Source: Marinobacterium sp. xm-d-530 (lineage in GTDB: Bacteria; Pseudomonadota; Gammaproteobacteria; Pseudomonadales; Balneatricaceae). From it: DNA of 64,000 nucleotides. Below are positions 34,953 through 44,215 of this stretch, one piece after another. The position numbers were made by a program, and so were the translations under genes. The first letter of the stretch is position 1. Every line of letters begins with the position of its first letter. The stretch spans positions 62,001 through 126,000 of the forward strand of contig NZ_WBYM01000003.1 in assembly GCF_013283365.1 (NCBI RefSeq), given 5' to 3'. Below the pieces are notes generated by a model. It saw nothing but the letters and a program-made list of their open reading frames with translations, did not search any database and was not told where the DNA came from.

Positions 34953-36344
34953 TCAACGCCCCTCCCGACGTTCAATAAATTCATTCACCTGTTGGTAAGC
35001 GCTTCTCATTGCGGCCAACAAAATCTCATTGCCTGCCAACTCATTGAATAGCAGGCGCTCAGCAACAAAAGCATTTACCGGATCTTCTGCACCAACAATC
35101 GCGTCAGCCACTGCAGCATCCATTAGCTGATCTTCGTAAGTGTAAGGGATATCCCCTCGACGCTCACGAATCAAGAAAGCTAAAAATAGAGCCGGAAGAA
35201 TAGAGACCGATTTTAGATCTAATCCACGCTCTAAACCATCTCGAATGGTTGGCAGAATGAAACCGGGGATCTTCGAAAAACCGTCCATGGCAACTCGTGC
35301 GTTGGTATCTTGAATGTTCGGATTAGAGAATCTATCCAACACCACATCACGATATTTTGCCAAATCCAACGGGCAGTCTGGCAACGCTGGAATGACATTG
35401 TCGGTTACATAATTATAACCCAACTGACAGATCTCTTTATCCTGCGTACCTTCATGGATATAGTCCATACCGGCTAATGTACCCGCCCAAGCGATACAGC
35501 TATGCGTCGCGTTTAGACAGCGTATTTTAGCCTCTTCGTAGGGGCCTACGTCCTCAACCATCTCTACGCCGACTTTCTCCCAAGCGGGACGCCCTGCAAT
35601 AAAGTGATCTTCAATAACCCATTGAATAAATGACTCACCCATCAGAGCGGATTTGTCATCTATACCCGTCGCAGCTTTGACACGCTCTACCACATCAGCG
35701 GTTGGGCGCGGTGTAATTCGATCCACCATCGCATTGGGCGCTGAGGTATTGTTTTCGACCCAAGCTTTTAGCTCTGTCTCGTTACGCAGATCTAAAAACT
35801 GTAGGAAACCTTTCATGAAGCGATCACCATTCGAACGAAGGTTGTCGCAGTTCATTAGAGTAACAGGACCTGCACCCGCCGCTAAACGAGCCTTTAACAA
35901 ACGCGCCAAAGCGCCGTAAAGCGTAACAACTGTCTCACCTTTAAGGTCAGTGACCAGGTCTGCATAGCTTTGATCCAGCTGATCTTGTGAGTCTAGGTAG
36001 TATCCCGCTTCAGTAACGGTAAATGAGATGATCTTTGTCTTCTCATCCACAGCGACCTCTGTCAGACCATTGAGCTCAGCATCGAATGGAATGATCTGTT
36101 TAATCGCCTCAATACGCTTATAGTCACGCTCACCCTGAGGCGTCACTGTCTCAAGCGTGTAAGCACCTGACGAGGCTTGAAGGGCTGCAATCGTATCGGC
36201 CATGTCAGGACGAATATTACCCCCGGCTAGAACCCAAGATTGATCACCCAGATCATGTAACCACTGCAAATAGAGCGCTTGGTGGGCTCGATGAAAAGAG
36301 CCCAAGCCTAAATGCAGGTTAATATTAGGTTGTGTATTACTCAT
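34953..36344 (-). CDS. dalD: D-arabinitol 4-dehydrogenase (mannitol dehydrogenase family)
   Basis: 463 residues of the long-chain polyol dehydrogenase family. The N-terminal Rossmann motif is HLGLGSFHRAHQALYLQ, followed by LAGGNIRPDM, and the catalytic lysine region lies later at LLPKS-equivalent SKIPGFILPTIRDGL. N-terminal wording (GSFHRAHQA, GAYTLETVTPQGERDYKRI, ISFTVTEAGYYLD) is very close to Klebsiella DalD, which oxidises D-arabitol to D-xylulose with NAD. Xylulokinase on the opposite arm supports this substrate. Mannitol 2-dehydrogenase is the main alternative, but no fructokinase is present. It is 9 nt after the ATPase gene. Confidence 0.85.
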   Translation of the reverse strand: MSNTQPNINLHLGLGSFHRAHQALYLQWLHDLGDQSWVLAGGNIRPDMADTIAALQASSGAYTLETVTPQGERDYKRIEAIKQIIPFDAELNGLTEVAVDEKTKIISFTVTEAGYYLDSQDQLDQSYADLVTDLKGETVVTLYGALARLLKARLAAGAGPVTLMNCDNLRSNGDRFMKGFLQFLDLRNETELKAWVENNTSAPNAMVDRITPRPTADVVERVKAATGIDDKSALMGESFIQWVIEDHFIAGRPAWEKVGVEMVEDVGPYEEAKIRCLNATHSCIAWAGTLAGMDYIHEGTQDKEICQLGYNYVTDNVIPALPDCPLDLAKYRDVVLDRFSNPNIQDTNARVAMDGFSKIPGFILPTIRDGLERGLDLKSVSILPALFLAFLIRERRGDIPYTYEDQLMDAAVADAIVGAEDPVNAFVAERLLFNELAGNEILLAAMRSAYQQVNEFIERREGR

Positions 36345-36353
36345 ACCGAGACC

Positions 36354-37367
36354 TCAGCGAATCGCCTCACCCTTCGCATCAAATTGATGCAGGTGAGAAG
36401 CGTCGTAATTGATTGAGACAGAGTCACGAACTTTGATGCTTGGCTGCTCATACTGGCGAACAATCAATTTCTCGCCACTACCTTCAAGGCAGACGTGAAT
36501 CAGCGTTTCGTTACCCAGGGCTTCGATCAATTCAACCTGACCGGAAATAGCACCTTGTCCCGCATCCACAATAGAGAAATGCTCTGGGCGCACACCCACA
36601 TCGACCGCATCGGCAGAGATACCGCTGAAGTAACTCGCAGAGAGTAGGTTCATCTGAGGCTGACCAATAAATTGAGCAACAAACTTGTTTGCAGGTGCTT
36701 CGTATAGTTCCATCGGCGTACCGACCTGCTCAATCACACCACCCTGAAGGACAACCACTCGATCAGCCAGTGTCATTGCTTCGACCTGATCGTGTGTTAC
36801 GTAGATGCTAGTCGCGTTCAAATCACGGTGTAGCTCTGCAATCTCTACACGTGTTTGACCACGAAGAGCAGCATCAAGGTTTGATAGCGGCTCATCGAAC
36901 AGGAATACTTTTGGCGAACGAACAATCGCACGACCGATCGCGACACGCTGACGCTGACCACCTGAAAGTTCCTTAGGAGTGCGCTTCAAGTAGGGCGTTA
37001 GGTTCAGCGTCTCTGCAGCCTTAGCGACCTTTTGATCAATAATCGACTGTTCTTCACCTTTGATACGCAGAGCGAACGACATATTCTCTTCAACCGTCAT
37101 GTGTGGGTAGAGAGCGTATGACTGGAAAACCATCGCCAAATCACGCTTAGATGGAGCCTGGTGAGTGATCTCATTGCCATCTAACACTAGATCGCCATCG
37201 TTGATCTCTTCTAGACCGGCAATCATGCGAAGCAGCGTGGATTTACCACAACCGGATGGACCTACGAATACAATGAATTCGCCTTTGTTGATGGTAAGGT
37301 TAACCCCTTTGATCGCGTGTACATCGCCGTAGTACTTATCGACGTTTTTTAATTCTAAATATGACAT
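36354..37367 (-). CDS. polyol ABC transporter ATP-binding protein (MalK/MtlK type)
   Basis: 337 residues from the ATG at 37367, with GGAG 10 nt upstream. The nucleotide-binding domain has GPSGCGKST, LSGGQRQRVAIGRA and LFDEPLSNLDA, followed by the C-terminal MalK-type regulatory TOBE domains (about 235-335) ending DASHLHQF. It powers the two permeases upstream. In this importer class the same ATPase often serves related sugar alcohols. The gap to the permease stop is 19 nt, indicating one operon. Confidence 0.93.
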   Translation of the reverse strand: MSYLELKNVDKYYGDVHAIKGVNLTINKGEFIVFVGPSGCGKSTLLRMIAGLEEINDGDLVLDGNEITHQAPSKRDLAMVFQSYALYPHMTVEENMSFALRIKGEEQSIIDQKVAKAAETLNLTPYLKRTPKELSGGQRQRVAIGRAIVRSPKVFLFDEPLSNLDAALRGQTRVEIAELHRDLNATSIYVTHDQVEAMTLADRVVVLQGGVIEQVGTPMELYEAPANKFVAQFIGQPQMNLLSASYFSGISADAVDVGVRPEHFSIVDAGQGAISGQVELIEALGNETLIHVCLEGSGEKLIVRQYEQPSIKVRDSVSINYDASHLHQFDAKGEAIR

Positions 37368-37386
37368 GTGTAAAAACTCCAAATAC

Positions 37387-38220
37387 TTACTTCACGGCGC
37401 CGAAAGTCAGGCCTTGAACCAACTGTTTCTGTGAGAACCAACCGATCACAACGATTGGTGCAATAGCCATTAGGGACGCTGCAGAGAGCTTCGCCCAAAA
37501 CAGGCCTTCAGGGCTTGAGTAACTGACCATCATGGTTGCCAACGTACCAGCATCTGCTGCCCCGAGGTTTAGCGCCCAAAATGCTTCATTCCACGCCAGT
37601 ACCAGACATAAGAGGCCAGTAGAGGCTAGACCACCAATACCCAGTGGAAGCAACACATGGCGAAACTCCTGCCAAACCGAAGCACCGTCCATACGCGCAG
37701 CTTCTAAGATTTCGTGTGGAATATCTTTAAAGTAGGTGTAGAGCATCCAAACCATAATAGGCAGGTTCATCATGGTGAAGATGATGACCAAAGCCGTCTT
37801 GGTATCTAACAGACCGAGTTGTTGGAAGATGACATAGATCGGAAGCAACGCACCGACTGCAGGCATAAACTTAGTTGATAGCATCCACAACAACAGACCA
37901 TTAGTGCCCTTGGTAGGCGAAAACGCCATACTGTAAGCAGCAGGTGCAGCAATCAGTAGACCTAAGACAGTTGAAACAACCGAAGTGACCACAGAGTTCC
38001 AGGCAAACTGGACGTAGTCAGAGCGCTCGTTAACGACATGGAAGTTCTCCAGTGTCGGCTCAAAGGCCCAAAGACTAGGAACAGCGATAGCCTGCAGCTC
38101 TGTTTTGAACGCTGTAAAGCCCATAAATATAAGTGGAAAGAAGAGCAGCAACGCAATACCCCAAGCTGCTGCCGTTCTAGCAATAAGGGCTGGAGTCCAT
38201 TTAGATTTTTTAGTACTCAT
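37387..38220 (-). CDS. polyol ABC transporter permease (MalG type)
   Basis: 277 residues with six predicted membrane helices and the EAA loop EAARMDGASVWQEFRHVLLP at about 180-199, by which it docks on the ATPase. The domain layout is MalG-like. Its start codon lies one base after the stop of the partner permease (38222), so translation is coupled. Confidence 0.93.
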   Translation of the reverse strand: MSTKKSKWTPALIARTAAAWGIALLLFFPLIFMGFTAFKTELQAIAVPSLWAFEPTLENFHVVNERSDYVQFAWNSVVTSVVSTVLGLLIAAPAAYSMAFSPTKGTNGLLLWMLSTKFMPAVGALLPIYVIFQQLGLLDTKTALVIIFTMMNLPIMVWMLYTYFKDIPHEILEAARMDGASVWQEFRHVLLPLGIGGLASTGLLCLVLAWNEAFWALNLGAADAGTLATMMVSYSSPEGLFWAKLSAASLMAIAPIVVIGWFSQKQLVQGLTFGAVK

Positions 38221-38221
38221 C

Positions 38222-39100
38222 TTACTTCTCCAGATTTTTGCCGATGATACGGATCAAAAAGATCGCAACGATATTCGCTAGGATGATGGCAAAGACCGCG
38301 CCAGCTGATGCAACACCAATATCGAATGCCTGCAAAGCCTCATTGAAAATCAAGTAAGCAAGGTTGGTACTCTGTGTACCTGGACCACCGTTCGTGGTTG
38401 TGAAGATCTCTGCAAAGACAGACAGTAAGAAGATCACTTCAATCATGATGACAACAGAGATCGGACGAGCTAAGTGAGGTAGATACATGTAACGGAATTT
38501 CTGCCAGTAATTGGCACCGTCCATTTCAGCTGCTTCAAGCTGCTCGCGATCCATCGATTGCAGTGAGGTCATAAGAATCAAACAGGCAAAAGGGAGCCAC
38601 TGCCAGCTGATCATTATGATGACTGAAAAAAGTGGCAGATCTTGAAGCCAGTTGATCGGGGTTAGCCCAAAAAATGTCCAAACTTGAGCCAACACACCAT
38701 AAATAGGGTTCATCATCATGTGTTTCCACAAAAGTGCATTGACGGTTGGCATGACAAAGAACGGAGAAATAAGTAGCAGACGAACAATACCTCGCCCGGG
38801 GAATGTTTCATTGATGAGAAGCGCTATCGCTAATCCACCAATCACAGTAATAGCAACTGTCGAAGCAAGCAGAACCAAGGTATTGATAATGGCATCACTG
38901 AATGCAGGGTTGGTGATCATGAACTCGTAGTTCATCCACCCAGCAAAACCGGTGCTATCTGGTTGCATCAAGTTATAGAAAATCGACGAAAAATAGATCG
39001 TCAAAGCCAGTGGCACGACCATCCAGATCAACAGTGTGATCACAGCTGGACTTAGTAGTAACCGAGGCATTAAGCGACTGCTTCGAGATTGCGAAGACAT
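38222..39100 (-). CDS. polyol ABC transporter permease (MalF type)
   Basis: 292 residues with six helices and an EAA loop, EAAEMDGANYWQKFRYMYLP, at about 190-210. It is short like SmoF/MtlF of the sorbitol/mannitol importers, without the large MalF periplasmic insert. It is separated from the binding-protein gene by a strong hairpin, so it is probably expressed at a lower level than that gene. Confidence 0.93.
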   Translation of the reverse strand: MSSQSRSSRLMPRLLLSPAVITLLIWMVVPLALTIYFSSIFYNLMQPDSTGFAGWMNYEFMITNPAFSDAIINTLVLLASTVAITVIGGLAIALLINETFPGRGIVRLLLISPFFVMPTVNALLWKHMMMNPIYGVLAQVWTFFGLTPINWLQDLPLFSVIIMISWQWLPFACLILMTSLQSMDREQLEAAEMDGANYWQKFRYMYLPHLARPISVVIMIEVIFLLSVFAEIFTTTNGGPGTQSTNLAYLIFNEALQAFDIGVASAGAVFAIILANIVAIFLIRIIGKNLEK

Positions 39101-39131
39101 AATAAATTACCGTAAATAGATCAGAAAAAGT

Positions 39132-39158
39132 GCCCCCAGCTAAAGATTAGCTGGGGGC
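39132..39158 (-). terminator. intercistronic hairpin between binding protein and permease genes
   Basis: A perfect 12-bp stem (GCCCCCAGCTAA with its complement) around a 3-nt loop. On the minus strand it is followed by ACTTTTTC. It lies inside the transporter operon, where such a partial terminator or mRNA stabiliser commonly gives excess binding protein. Confidence 0.85.
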
Positions 39159-39201
39159 TTTTTAGGGTAAAAGAATACTGAAACCCTAAATTACAGCTTG
39201 C

Positions 39202-40518
39202 TTAGTAGTAGCGAGCTTTACGCATTTCGCGGTCAGCGTAAGCCTGTGCTGCAGCCAACGCCTCTTCTACACTTTTCTCACCTGCAAGAGCAGCAGCGAA
39301 CTGCTGACCAGCCGCTGTACCGATAGCCTGGAACTCAGGAATCGCAGCAAATTGAACACCTGTGTATGGTGTTTTCTCGAAGGTAGAGTCGTATGGATTT
39401 GCGCTGTTGATAGCATCCATCTCAGCGCTTGCGAAGTTAGCAGCTGCCTGGAATTTCTCGTTAGCGTAAGTCGATGCACGAGTACCAGTTGGAACACGGC
39501 CCCAACCGTTAGTCTCACCAACTAGGTTGATGTAGTCAGCAGATGTAGACCACTCTAGGAACTTCATTGCAGCATCTTTCTTCTCAGAAGAGGCTGGGAT
39601 ACCTAGAGCCCAAGCCCATAGCCAGTTTGCACCACGTTTAGTTTTCTGAACTGGAGCCTGTGCATAAGCAATTGAGTCAGCTACTTTTGACTGGGCTGGA
39701 TCAGATACGAAAGATGCAGCGATTGTTGCGTCAACCCAAGAGCCACACTTACCTTCGTTCATTAGAGCAAGGATTTCGTTGAAGCTGTTAGCTGTTGAAC
39801 CTGGAGGGCCGTACTTAGTCATTAGGTCGACATAGAAGTTAATAGCAGCATTCCACTCAGCAGAGTCTAGCTGTGGCTTCCAGTTCTCATCAAACCAACG
39901 CGCACCGAAAGTGTTAGCAATCGTTGTGATGAATGCAGCATTGTCACCCCAACCTGGCTTACCACGAAGACAAGTACCGTACACACCATTTTCTGGGTCA
40001 TGCATTGCAGCGATTGCCTGCTCCATATCTGCCCAAGTTGGGTTGTATGGAAGAGTGATACCTGCTTTATCTAGTAGGTCTTTACGGTACATAACCATAG
40101 ACGACTCACCGTAGAACGGAGCAGCGTATAGGTTACCTTCGTGAGATAGACCACCGCGCATCGCTGGTAGGATATCGTCTACGTTGTACTCAGCAGAGAA
40201 ATTTAGAGGCTCTAGCCACCCTTTCTCACCCCAGATAGGCGCTTCATACATACCAATAGTCATGATATCGAACTGACCACCTTTAGTTGCGATGTCAGTC
40301 GTAACACGTTGACGAAGAACACCCTCTTCAAGAGTTACCCACTTAACTTTGATACCAGTCTCTTCTTCGAACTTAGGCGTTAGCTTCTGCATCTCGATCA
40401 TGTGACCGTTGTTTACAGTAGCGATTACTAGCTCAGTGCCGCCGTGTGATCCAGCGAACGCTTGAGTTGATAGCATTACGGCACCTGCAACGGCAGCCGA
40501 GAGCATTTTTACTTTCAT
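39202..40518 (-). CDS. polyol ABC transporter substrate-binding protein
   Basis: 438 residues from the ATG at 40518, with CAGGAG 7 nt upstream; the longer open frame to 40575 is rejected because it hides the signal peptide MKVKMLSAAVAGAVMLSTQAFA. It is a family 1 solute-binding protein resembling SmoE/MtlE. Codon use is strongly biased, consistent with high expression. The pocket residues cannot be assigned by eye, so arabitol, sorbitol and mannitol are all possible ligands. It is first gene of the minus-strand operon. Confidence 0.92.
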   Translation of the reverse strand: MKVKMLSAAVAGAVMLSTQAFAGSHGGTELVIATVNNGHMIEMQKLTPKFEEETGIKVKWVTLEEGVLRQRVTTDIATKGGQFDIMTIGMYEAPIWGEKGWLEPLNFSAEYNVDDILPAMRGGLSHEGNLYAAPFYGESSMVMYRKDLLDKAGITLPYNPTWADMEQAIAAMHDPENGVYGTCLRGKPGWGDNAAFITTIANTFGARWFDENWKPQLDSAEWNAAINFYVDLMTKYGPPGSTANSFNEILALMNEGKCGSWVDATIAASFVSDPAQSKVADSIAYAQAPVQKTKRGANWLWAWALGIPASSEKKDAAMKFLEWSTSADYINLVGETNGWGRVPTGTRASTYANEKFQAAANFASAEMDAINSANPYDSTFEKTPYTGVQFAAIPEFQAIGTAAGQQFAAALAGEKSVEEALAAAQAYADREMRKARYY

Positions 40519-40659
40519 GACGTACTCCTGTCGATTTTTTTCTTGCTTTGACACTAAATGTACTTTTATTCGCAAATTCGAATATAACCCTTAGCATCTG
40601 AGCAACACAGTAGCATTAGATTTTTTCAAACACTTATACAAAAAAACTCAATGATTGTA

Positions 40660-40735
40660 TTTTATTGCAATTCTATTTCGCATATGCGTTAACCAGTGCA
40701 ATATAGTTTATAAATACGTCAAATAATGCAAAGTT
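40660..40735. promoter_or_regulatory. three phased TGCAA repeats in the divergent pentitol control region
   Basis: TGCAA occurs at 40666, 40697 and 40727, all on the plus strand, spaced 31 and 30 bp, about three helical turns. Context is TTGCAATTC, GTGCAATAT and ATGCAAAGT. The 272-nt gap (40519-40790) is AT-rich and must contain promoters for both arms. Tandem sites are what an AraC-type activator would bind; this is an inference. Confidence 0.4.
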
Positions 40736-40790
40736 TCGACGTTGAATATAGCCAATGCATTTTTTGGAATAAAAATAGTAGGTAGTTGAA

Positions 40791-42245
40791 ATGTATTTAG
40801 GACTCGACCTAGGAACCTCTGGGGTTAAAGCCCTGTTAATGGATGACTCACAGCAGGTTGTGGGCAGCGAAACTGCTTCGATCACTGTCTCAAGACCTCA
40901 CCCGGGTTGGTCAGAACAGGACCCTGCCGACTGGATTGCGGCCTGTGAAGAAGCGATTACTAAACTGAAAAGTCATCACCCAGAAGAGCTTGCTGCAACG
41001 CGTGCTATATCATTTTCAGGCCAGATGCACGGTGCCACACTGCTGGATGCTGAGGGCGAAGTACTTCGTCCATCTATTCTTTGGAACGACACTCGCAGCT
41101 ACAAAGAGGCCGCTGAATTGGATGCTATGCCAGAATTTAGACAAGTATCGGGCAACATCGTATTCCCAGGTTTTACGGCACCCAAACTCGTATGGGTAGC
41201 AAAAAATGAACCCGAAATTTTTAACAAGGTAGCCAAGGTCCTTTTACCCAAAGACTACATTGCCTATTGGTTAAGTGGCGAATACATTTCTGAGATGTCC
41301 GATGCGGCCGGAACAAGCTGGGTAGATGTTAAGAATCGCTGCTGGTCAGAAGAACTTTTATCATTGAGTGGAATGACGCTTGATCAGATGCCTCGTCTTG
41401 TTGAGGGATCTGAAGCGGCAGGAAGGTTACGTACTGAGTTAGCCAGCAGATGGGGTTTGAGCAACGACGTAATCATTGGCGGCGGTGCAGGTGACAACGC
41501 AGCTTCGGCTATCGGCATGGGCGTTATTGATGAGGGCCAAGCCTTCCTCTCATTAGGCACTTCCGGCGTCCTATTTGCAGCGACCAATGGTTTTAAACCA
41601 CTTCCAGAGAGCGCTGTTCATGCCTTCTGTCATGCCATCCCAAATACTTGGCACCAGATGGGGGTCATACTCTCTGCTACCGACGCACTGAATTGGTATG
41701 CCAGGCTAACGGGCAAGTCAGCAATAGAACTTGATGCCGCACTGGAGGCCGAGCCTAAGGGGCCTGCTAGCGTCACTTTTCTGCCCTATCTTTCGGGTGA
41801 ACGAACGCCCCATAACGATGCGCAGGTAAGGGGGATGTTCATCGGCTTAGATCACAGTTCTGACCAGAAGCTACTGACTCAAGCCGTTATGGAAGGGGTC
41901 GCTTTTGCTATTCGCGATAATCTTGAAGCTCTTATTGCTGCAGGCTCATGCGTCAACGAGATCATTGCGGTAGGAGGCGGCTCAGGGTCAACGTTTTGGT
42001 TACAGACGCTGGCTAATATTCTGAACAGAACTCTGCTGCTTCCATCCGATGGGGATTTTGGTGCCGCCTACGGTGCGGCACGTCTAGCAATGCTGGCTCA
42101 CCGGAAAGCTAGCCCTGAATCACTACTGACTCAACCTAAGATTGAAGCTCGCATTGAGCCAGATGCAACTCTGTTGAATCAATATGAAGCAGCCTATCAA
42201 CGTTACCGCTCTCTTTACCCAGCAATTAAGTCACTGAATCTATAA
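40791..42245 (+). CDS. xylB: xylulokinase
   Basis: 484 residues, the same length as E. coli XylB. The FGGY kinase signature is present: N-terminal LGLDLGTSGVKALLMD, the sugar-site block GQMHGATLLD with WNDTR, and C-terminal LSLGTSGV and VGGGSGSTFW. The MPGFTAPKLLWV-like segment (VFPGFTAPKLVWV) and PYLSGERTPHN are specific to xylulokinase over ribulokinase. It phosphorylates D-xylulose to xylulose-5-phosphate, completing the route from D-arabitol. It is first gene of the plus-strand arm and the AGTAGGTAG sequence before its ATG serves as a weak ribosome site. Confidence 0.95.
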   Translation: MYLGLDLGTSGVKALLMDDSQQVVGSETASITVSRPHPGWSEQDPADWIAACEEAITKLKSHHPEELAATRAISFSGQMHGATLLDAEGEVLRPSILWNDTRSYKEAAELDAMPEFRQVSGNIVFPGFTAPKLVWVAKNEPEIFNKVAKVLLPKDYIAYWLSGEYISEMSDAAGTSWVDVKNRCWSEELLSLSGMTLDQMPRLVEGSEAAGRLRTELASRWGLSNDVIIGGGAGDNAASAIGMGVIDEGQAFLSLGTSGVLFAATNGFKPLPESAVHAFCHAIPNTWHQMGVILSATDALNWYARLTGKSAIELDAALEAEPKGPASVTFLPYLSGERTPHNDAQVRGMFIGLDHSSDQKLLTQAVMEGVAFAIRDNLEALIAAGSCVNEIIAVGGGSGSTFWLQTLANILNRTLLLPSDGDFGAAYGAARLAMLAHRKASPESLLTQPKIEARIEPDATLLNQYEAAYQRYRSLYPAIKSLNL

Positions 42246-42311
42246 AGAGTATGTTAGCGTAAAGCTTGGCTTTACCAATCTAGAATTAACGAAAACTTAG
42301 AAGGGGTTAGC

Positions 42312-43364
42312 ATGCAGTTCAGCCGTTTAGGAACCAGTGGATTAAGCGTTTCAAGAATCTGTTTGGGCACAATGACCTGGGGTAAGCAGAACACCCAAGC
42401 GGAGGCCGACGAACAGATCGAACACGCCTTATCAGTTGGTATTAACTTTTTTGATACAGCCGAAATGTACGCAGTGCCGCCAACAGCAGAGACCTACGGT
42501 AAAACAGAAGAGATCATTGGTAACTGGCTTGCTCGAAACCCATCCCGTCGCAGCGAGATGATCATTGCCACCAAAATCGCAGGTATCGGGTTACCTTGGG
42601 TAAGAAGCGGCGGCCCAATTACAGGCAAGGCAGTGATTGAGGCGGTCGATAATTCATTGAAGCGCCTGCAGACTGACTACATCGATCTCTATCAACTACA
42701 CTGGCCAAACAGAACTTCACCTCACTTTGGCAAGCATACTCCGAACTTCTTCAAGTTTAGCGACATTAAAGCGGCTGAACATGAAGCTCAAATGTTGGAT
42801 ATCCTTAAAGGTTTAGCGCAATGCATAAGTGACGGAAAAATCCGTCATTTCGGCCTCTCAGATGATACTACCTGGGGCATCAACACCTATCTAAAACTGA
42901 GCCGACAGCATGACCTACCCAAACCGGTCTCGATTCAGAATGAGTTTAGTCTGTTGCATGCGAAAGATTGGCCCTACTTGATCGAGAACTGCGTTCACGA
43001 AGAGATCGCCTATCTTCCTTGGTCACCGTTGGCATCAGGATTACTCTCTGGCAAATACGCTGATGGAGCAATGCCGAAAGGAAGCCGCTGGAGCATCTCA
43101 AACCCCGCTGCCCTGCATCGGAATACACCCCAGGCTCATGAAGCTGTTGCAGAGTACGTCAAGTTAGCCAAACAGTTTGGTTACACCCCGTCACAGCTTG
43201 CACTCGCATGGTGTGATCAGGTTGATGGCGTAACCTCTACCATTATTGGGGCGACCTCAATGGATCAACTAAAAGAGGACATCGCCGCTTTTGATATGCT
43301 ACTGTCTGAAGAGCTACAAACTGAGTTAGCGGCTGTCTTTAAGCGCTACCCTCAACCCTTTTAA
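42312..43364 (+). CDS. aldo/keto reductase, Tas-like
   Basis: 350 residues of the AKR superfamily. The barrel has a catalytic tyrosine in FDTAEMYAVPP, a lysine in MIIATKI, a histidine in YQLHWP, and a Tas-like loop PPTAETYGKTEEIIGNWL. It would use NADP(H) on a carbonyl or polyol. It lies between xylulokinase and the SDR in the same direction (66 and 42 nt gaps). A role in interconverting pentoses and pentitols is plausible but unproven; it may only reduce toxic aldehydes. Confidence 0.88.
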   Translation: MQFSRLGTSGLSVSRICLGTMTWGKQNTQAEADEQIEHALSVGINFFDTAEMYAVPPTAETYGKTEEIIGNWLARNPSRRSEMIIATKIAGIGLPWVRSGGPITGKAVIEAVDNSLKRLQTDYIDLYQLHWPNRTSPHFGKHTPNFFKFSDIKAAEHEAQMLDILKGLAQCISDGKIRHFGLSDDTTWGINTYLKLSRQHDLPKPVSIQNEFSLLHAKDWPYLIENCVHEEIAYLPWSPLASGLLSGKYADGAMPKGSRWSISNPAALHRNTPQAHEAVAEYVKLAKQFGYTPSQLALAWCDQVDGVTSTIIGATSMDQLKEDIAAFDMLLSEELQTELAAVFKRYPQPF

Positions 43365-43406
43365 GAGGCGGCTATCCTGATAGCCGATGCAAAATAAGAG
43401 ATTGAT

Positions 43407-44135
43407 ATGAGCGAACAATTAAAAGGCAAAATTGCCGCGGTTACAGGCTCTGCGTCAGGCATTGGTTTCGCCAGTGCCAAAGCGATGCTGGATGAAGGTG
43501 CCACAGTTATCTTTATCGATCGAAACGAGTCTGCGCTGTCTGATATCTGCAGTCGTCTTGGGGATAAGGCTCTACCACTGGTCATTGACCTGCTCGATCC
43601 GGAACAGTGCAAAGAGATGGTGCCACGCATTCTGGAGATGACTGGGCATCTGGATATCTTTCACGCCAACGCTGGGCTCTATGTCGGCGGAGATCTCATG
43701 GAGTCTGACGCTGACCAGATTGATCGAATGCTGAATTTAAATATCAATGTGGTGATGAAAAACGTACAAGCTGTGTTAGCGCATATGATTGAGCGAGAGA
43801 CCGGTGACATTTTGGTGACCAGCTCGCTAGCAGCCCACTACCCGACGCCATGGGAACCTATTTATGCCTCATCAAAATGGGCGATCGACTGTTTTGTTCA
43901 GACGACTCGACGTCAGATGTTTAAGCACGGCATTCGTATTGGATCGGTATCACCTGGGCCTGTGGCAACGGGATTACTCTCGGACTGGCCGGAAGGTAAA
44001 TTAAAAGAGGCTCGTGCCAATGGCAGCCTAATCGAGCCAGAAGAGATCGCAGAGGCGTTGCTGTTTATGTTGACTAGGCCACGTCATATGACTGTGCGTG
44101 ACATGGTCATCATTCCAACGAATTTTGATCTCTGA
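43407..44135 (+). CDS. rbtD: short-chain dehydrogenase, ribitol 2-dehydrogenase-like
   Basis: 242 residues. The nucleotide motif is TGSASGIG, the structural NAG is FHANAGLY, the catalytic serine is in LVTSSLA, and the catalytic YASSK is present. Length and wording follow Klebsiella ribitol 2-dehydrogenase closely: LDIFHANAG, LNINVVMKNVQAVL, FVQTTRRQMFKHGIRIGSVSPGPV (in parts) and VRDMVIIP near the C-terminus. That enzyme oxidises ribitol to D-ribulose with NAD. No D-ribulokinase gene is present, so another pentitol, or D-arabitol itself, may be the real substrate. It ends the plus-strand arm. Confidence 0.8.
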   Translation: MSEQLKGKIAAVTGSASGIGFASAKAMLDEGATVIFIDRNESALSDICSRLGDKALPLVIDLLDPEQCKEMVPRILEMTGHLDIFHANAGLYVGGDLMESDADQIDRMLNLNINVVMKNVQAVLAHMIERETGDILVTSSLAAHYPTPWEPIYASSKWAIDCFVQTTRRQMFKHGIRIGSVSPGPVATGLLSDWPEGKLKEARANGSLIEPEEIAEALLFMLTRPRHMTVRDMVIIPTNFDL

Positions 44136-44165
44136 TGGGCGAGTAATTTTCGCTTCGCACCGAGT

Positions 44166-44203
44166 GCTAGCTCCTAAGGCAGGTTTCATACCTTGGAGCT
44201 AGC
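44166..44203. terminator. hairpin between the SDR and RND genes
   Basis: GCTAGCTCC pairs with GGAGCTAGC, and CCTT with AAGG beyond a one-base bulge. The position between convergent genes suggests transcription termination, although T runs are weak on both sides. Confidence 0.55.
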
Positions 44204-44215
44204 GTTAAAACTACT

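Noticed and set aside
43370-43385. GGCTAT/ATAGCC hairpin between the aldo/keto reductase and SDR genes
   Set aside because: A 6-bp stem without T run is not distinguishable from chance.
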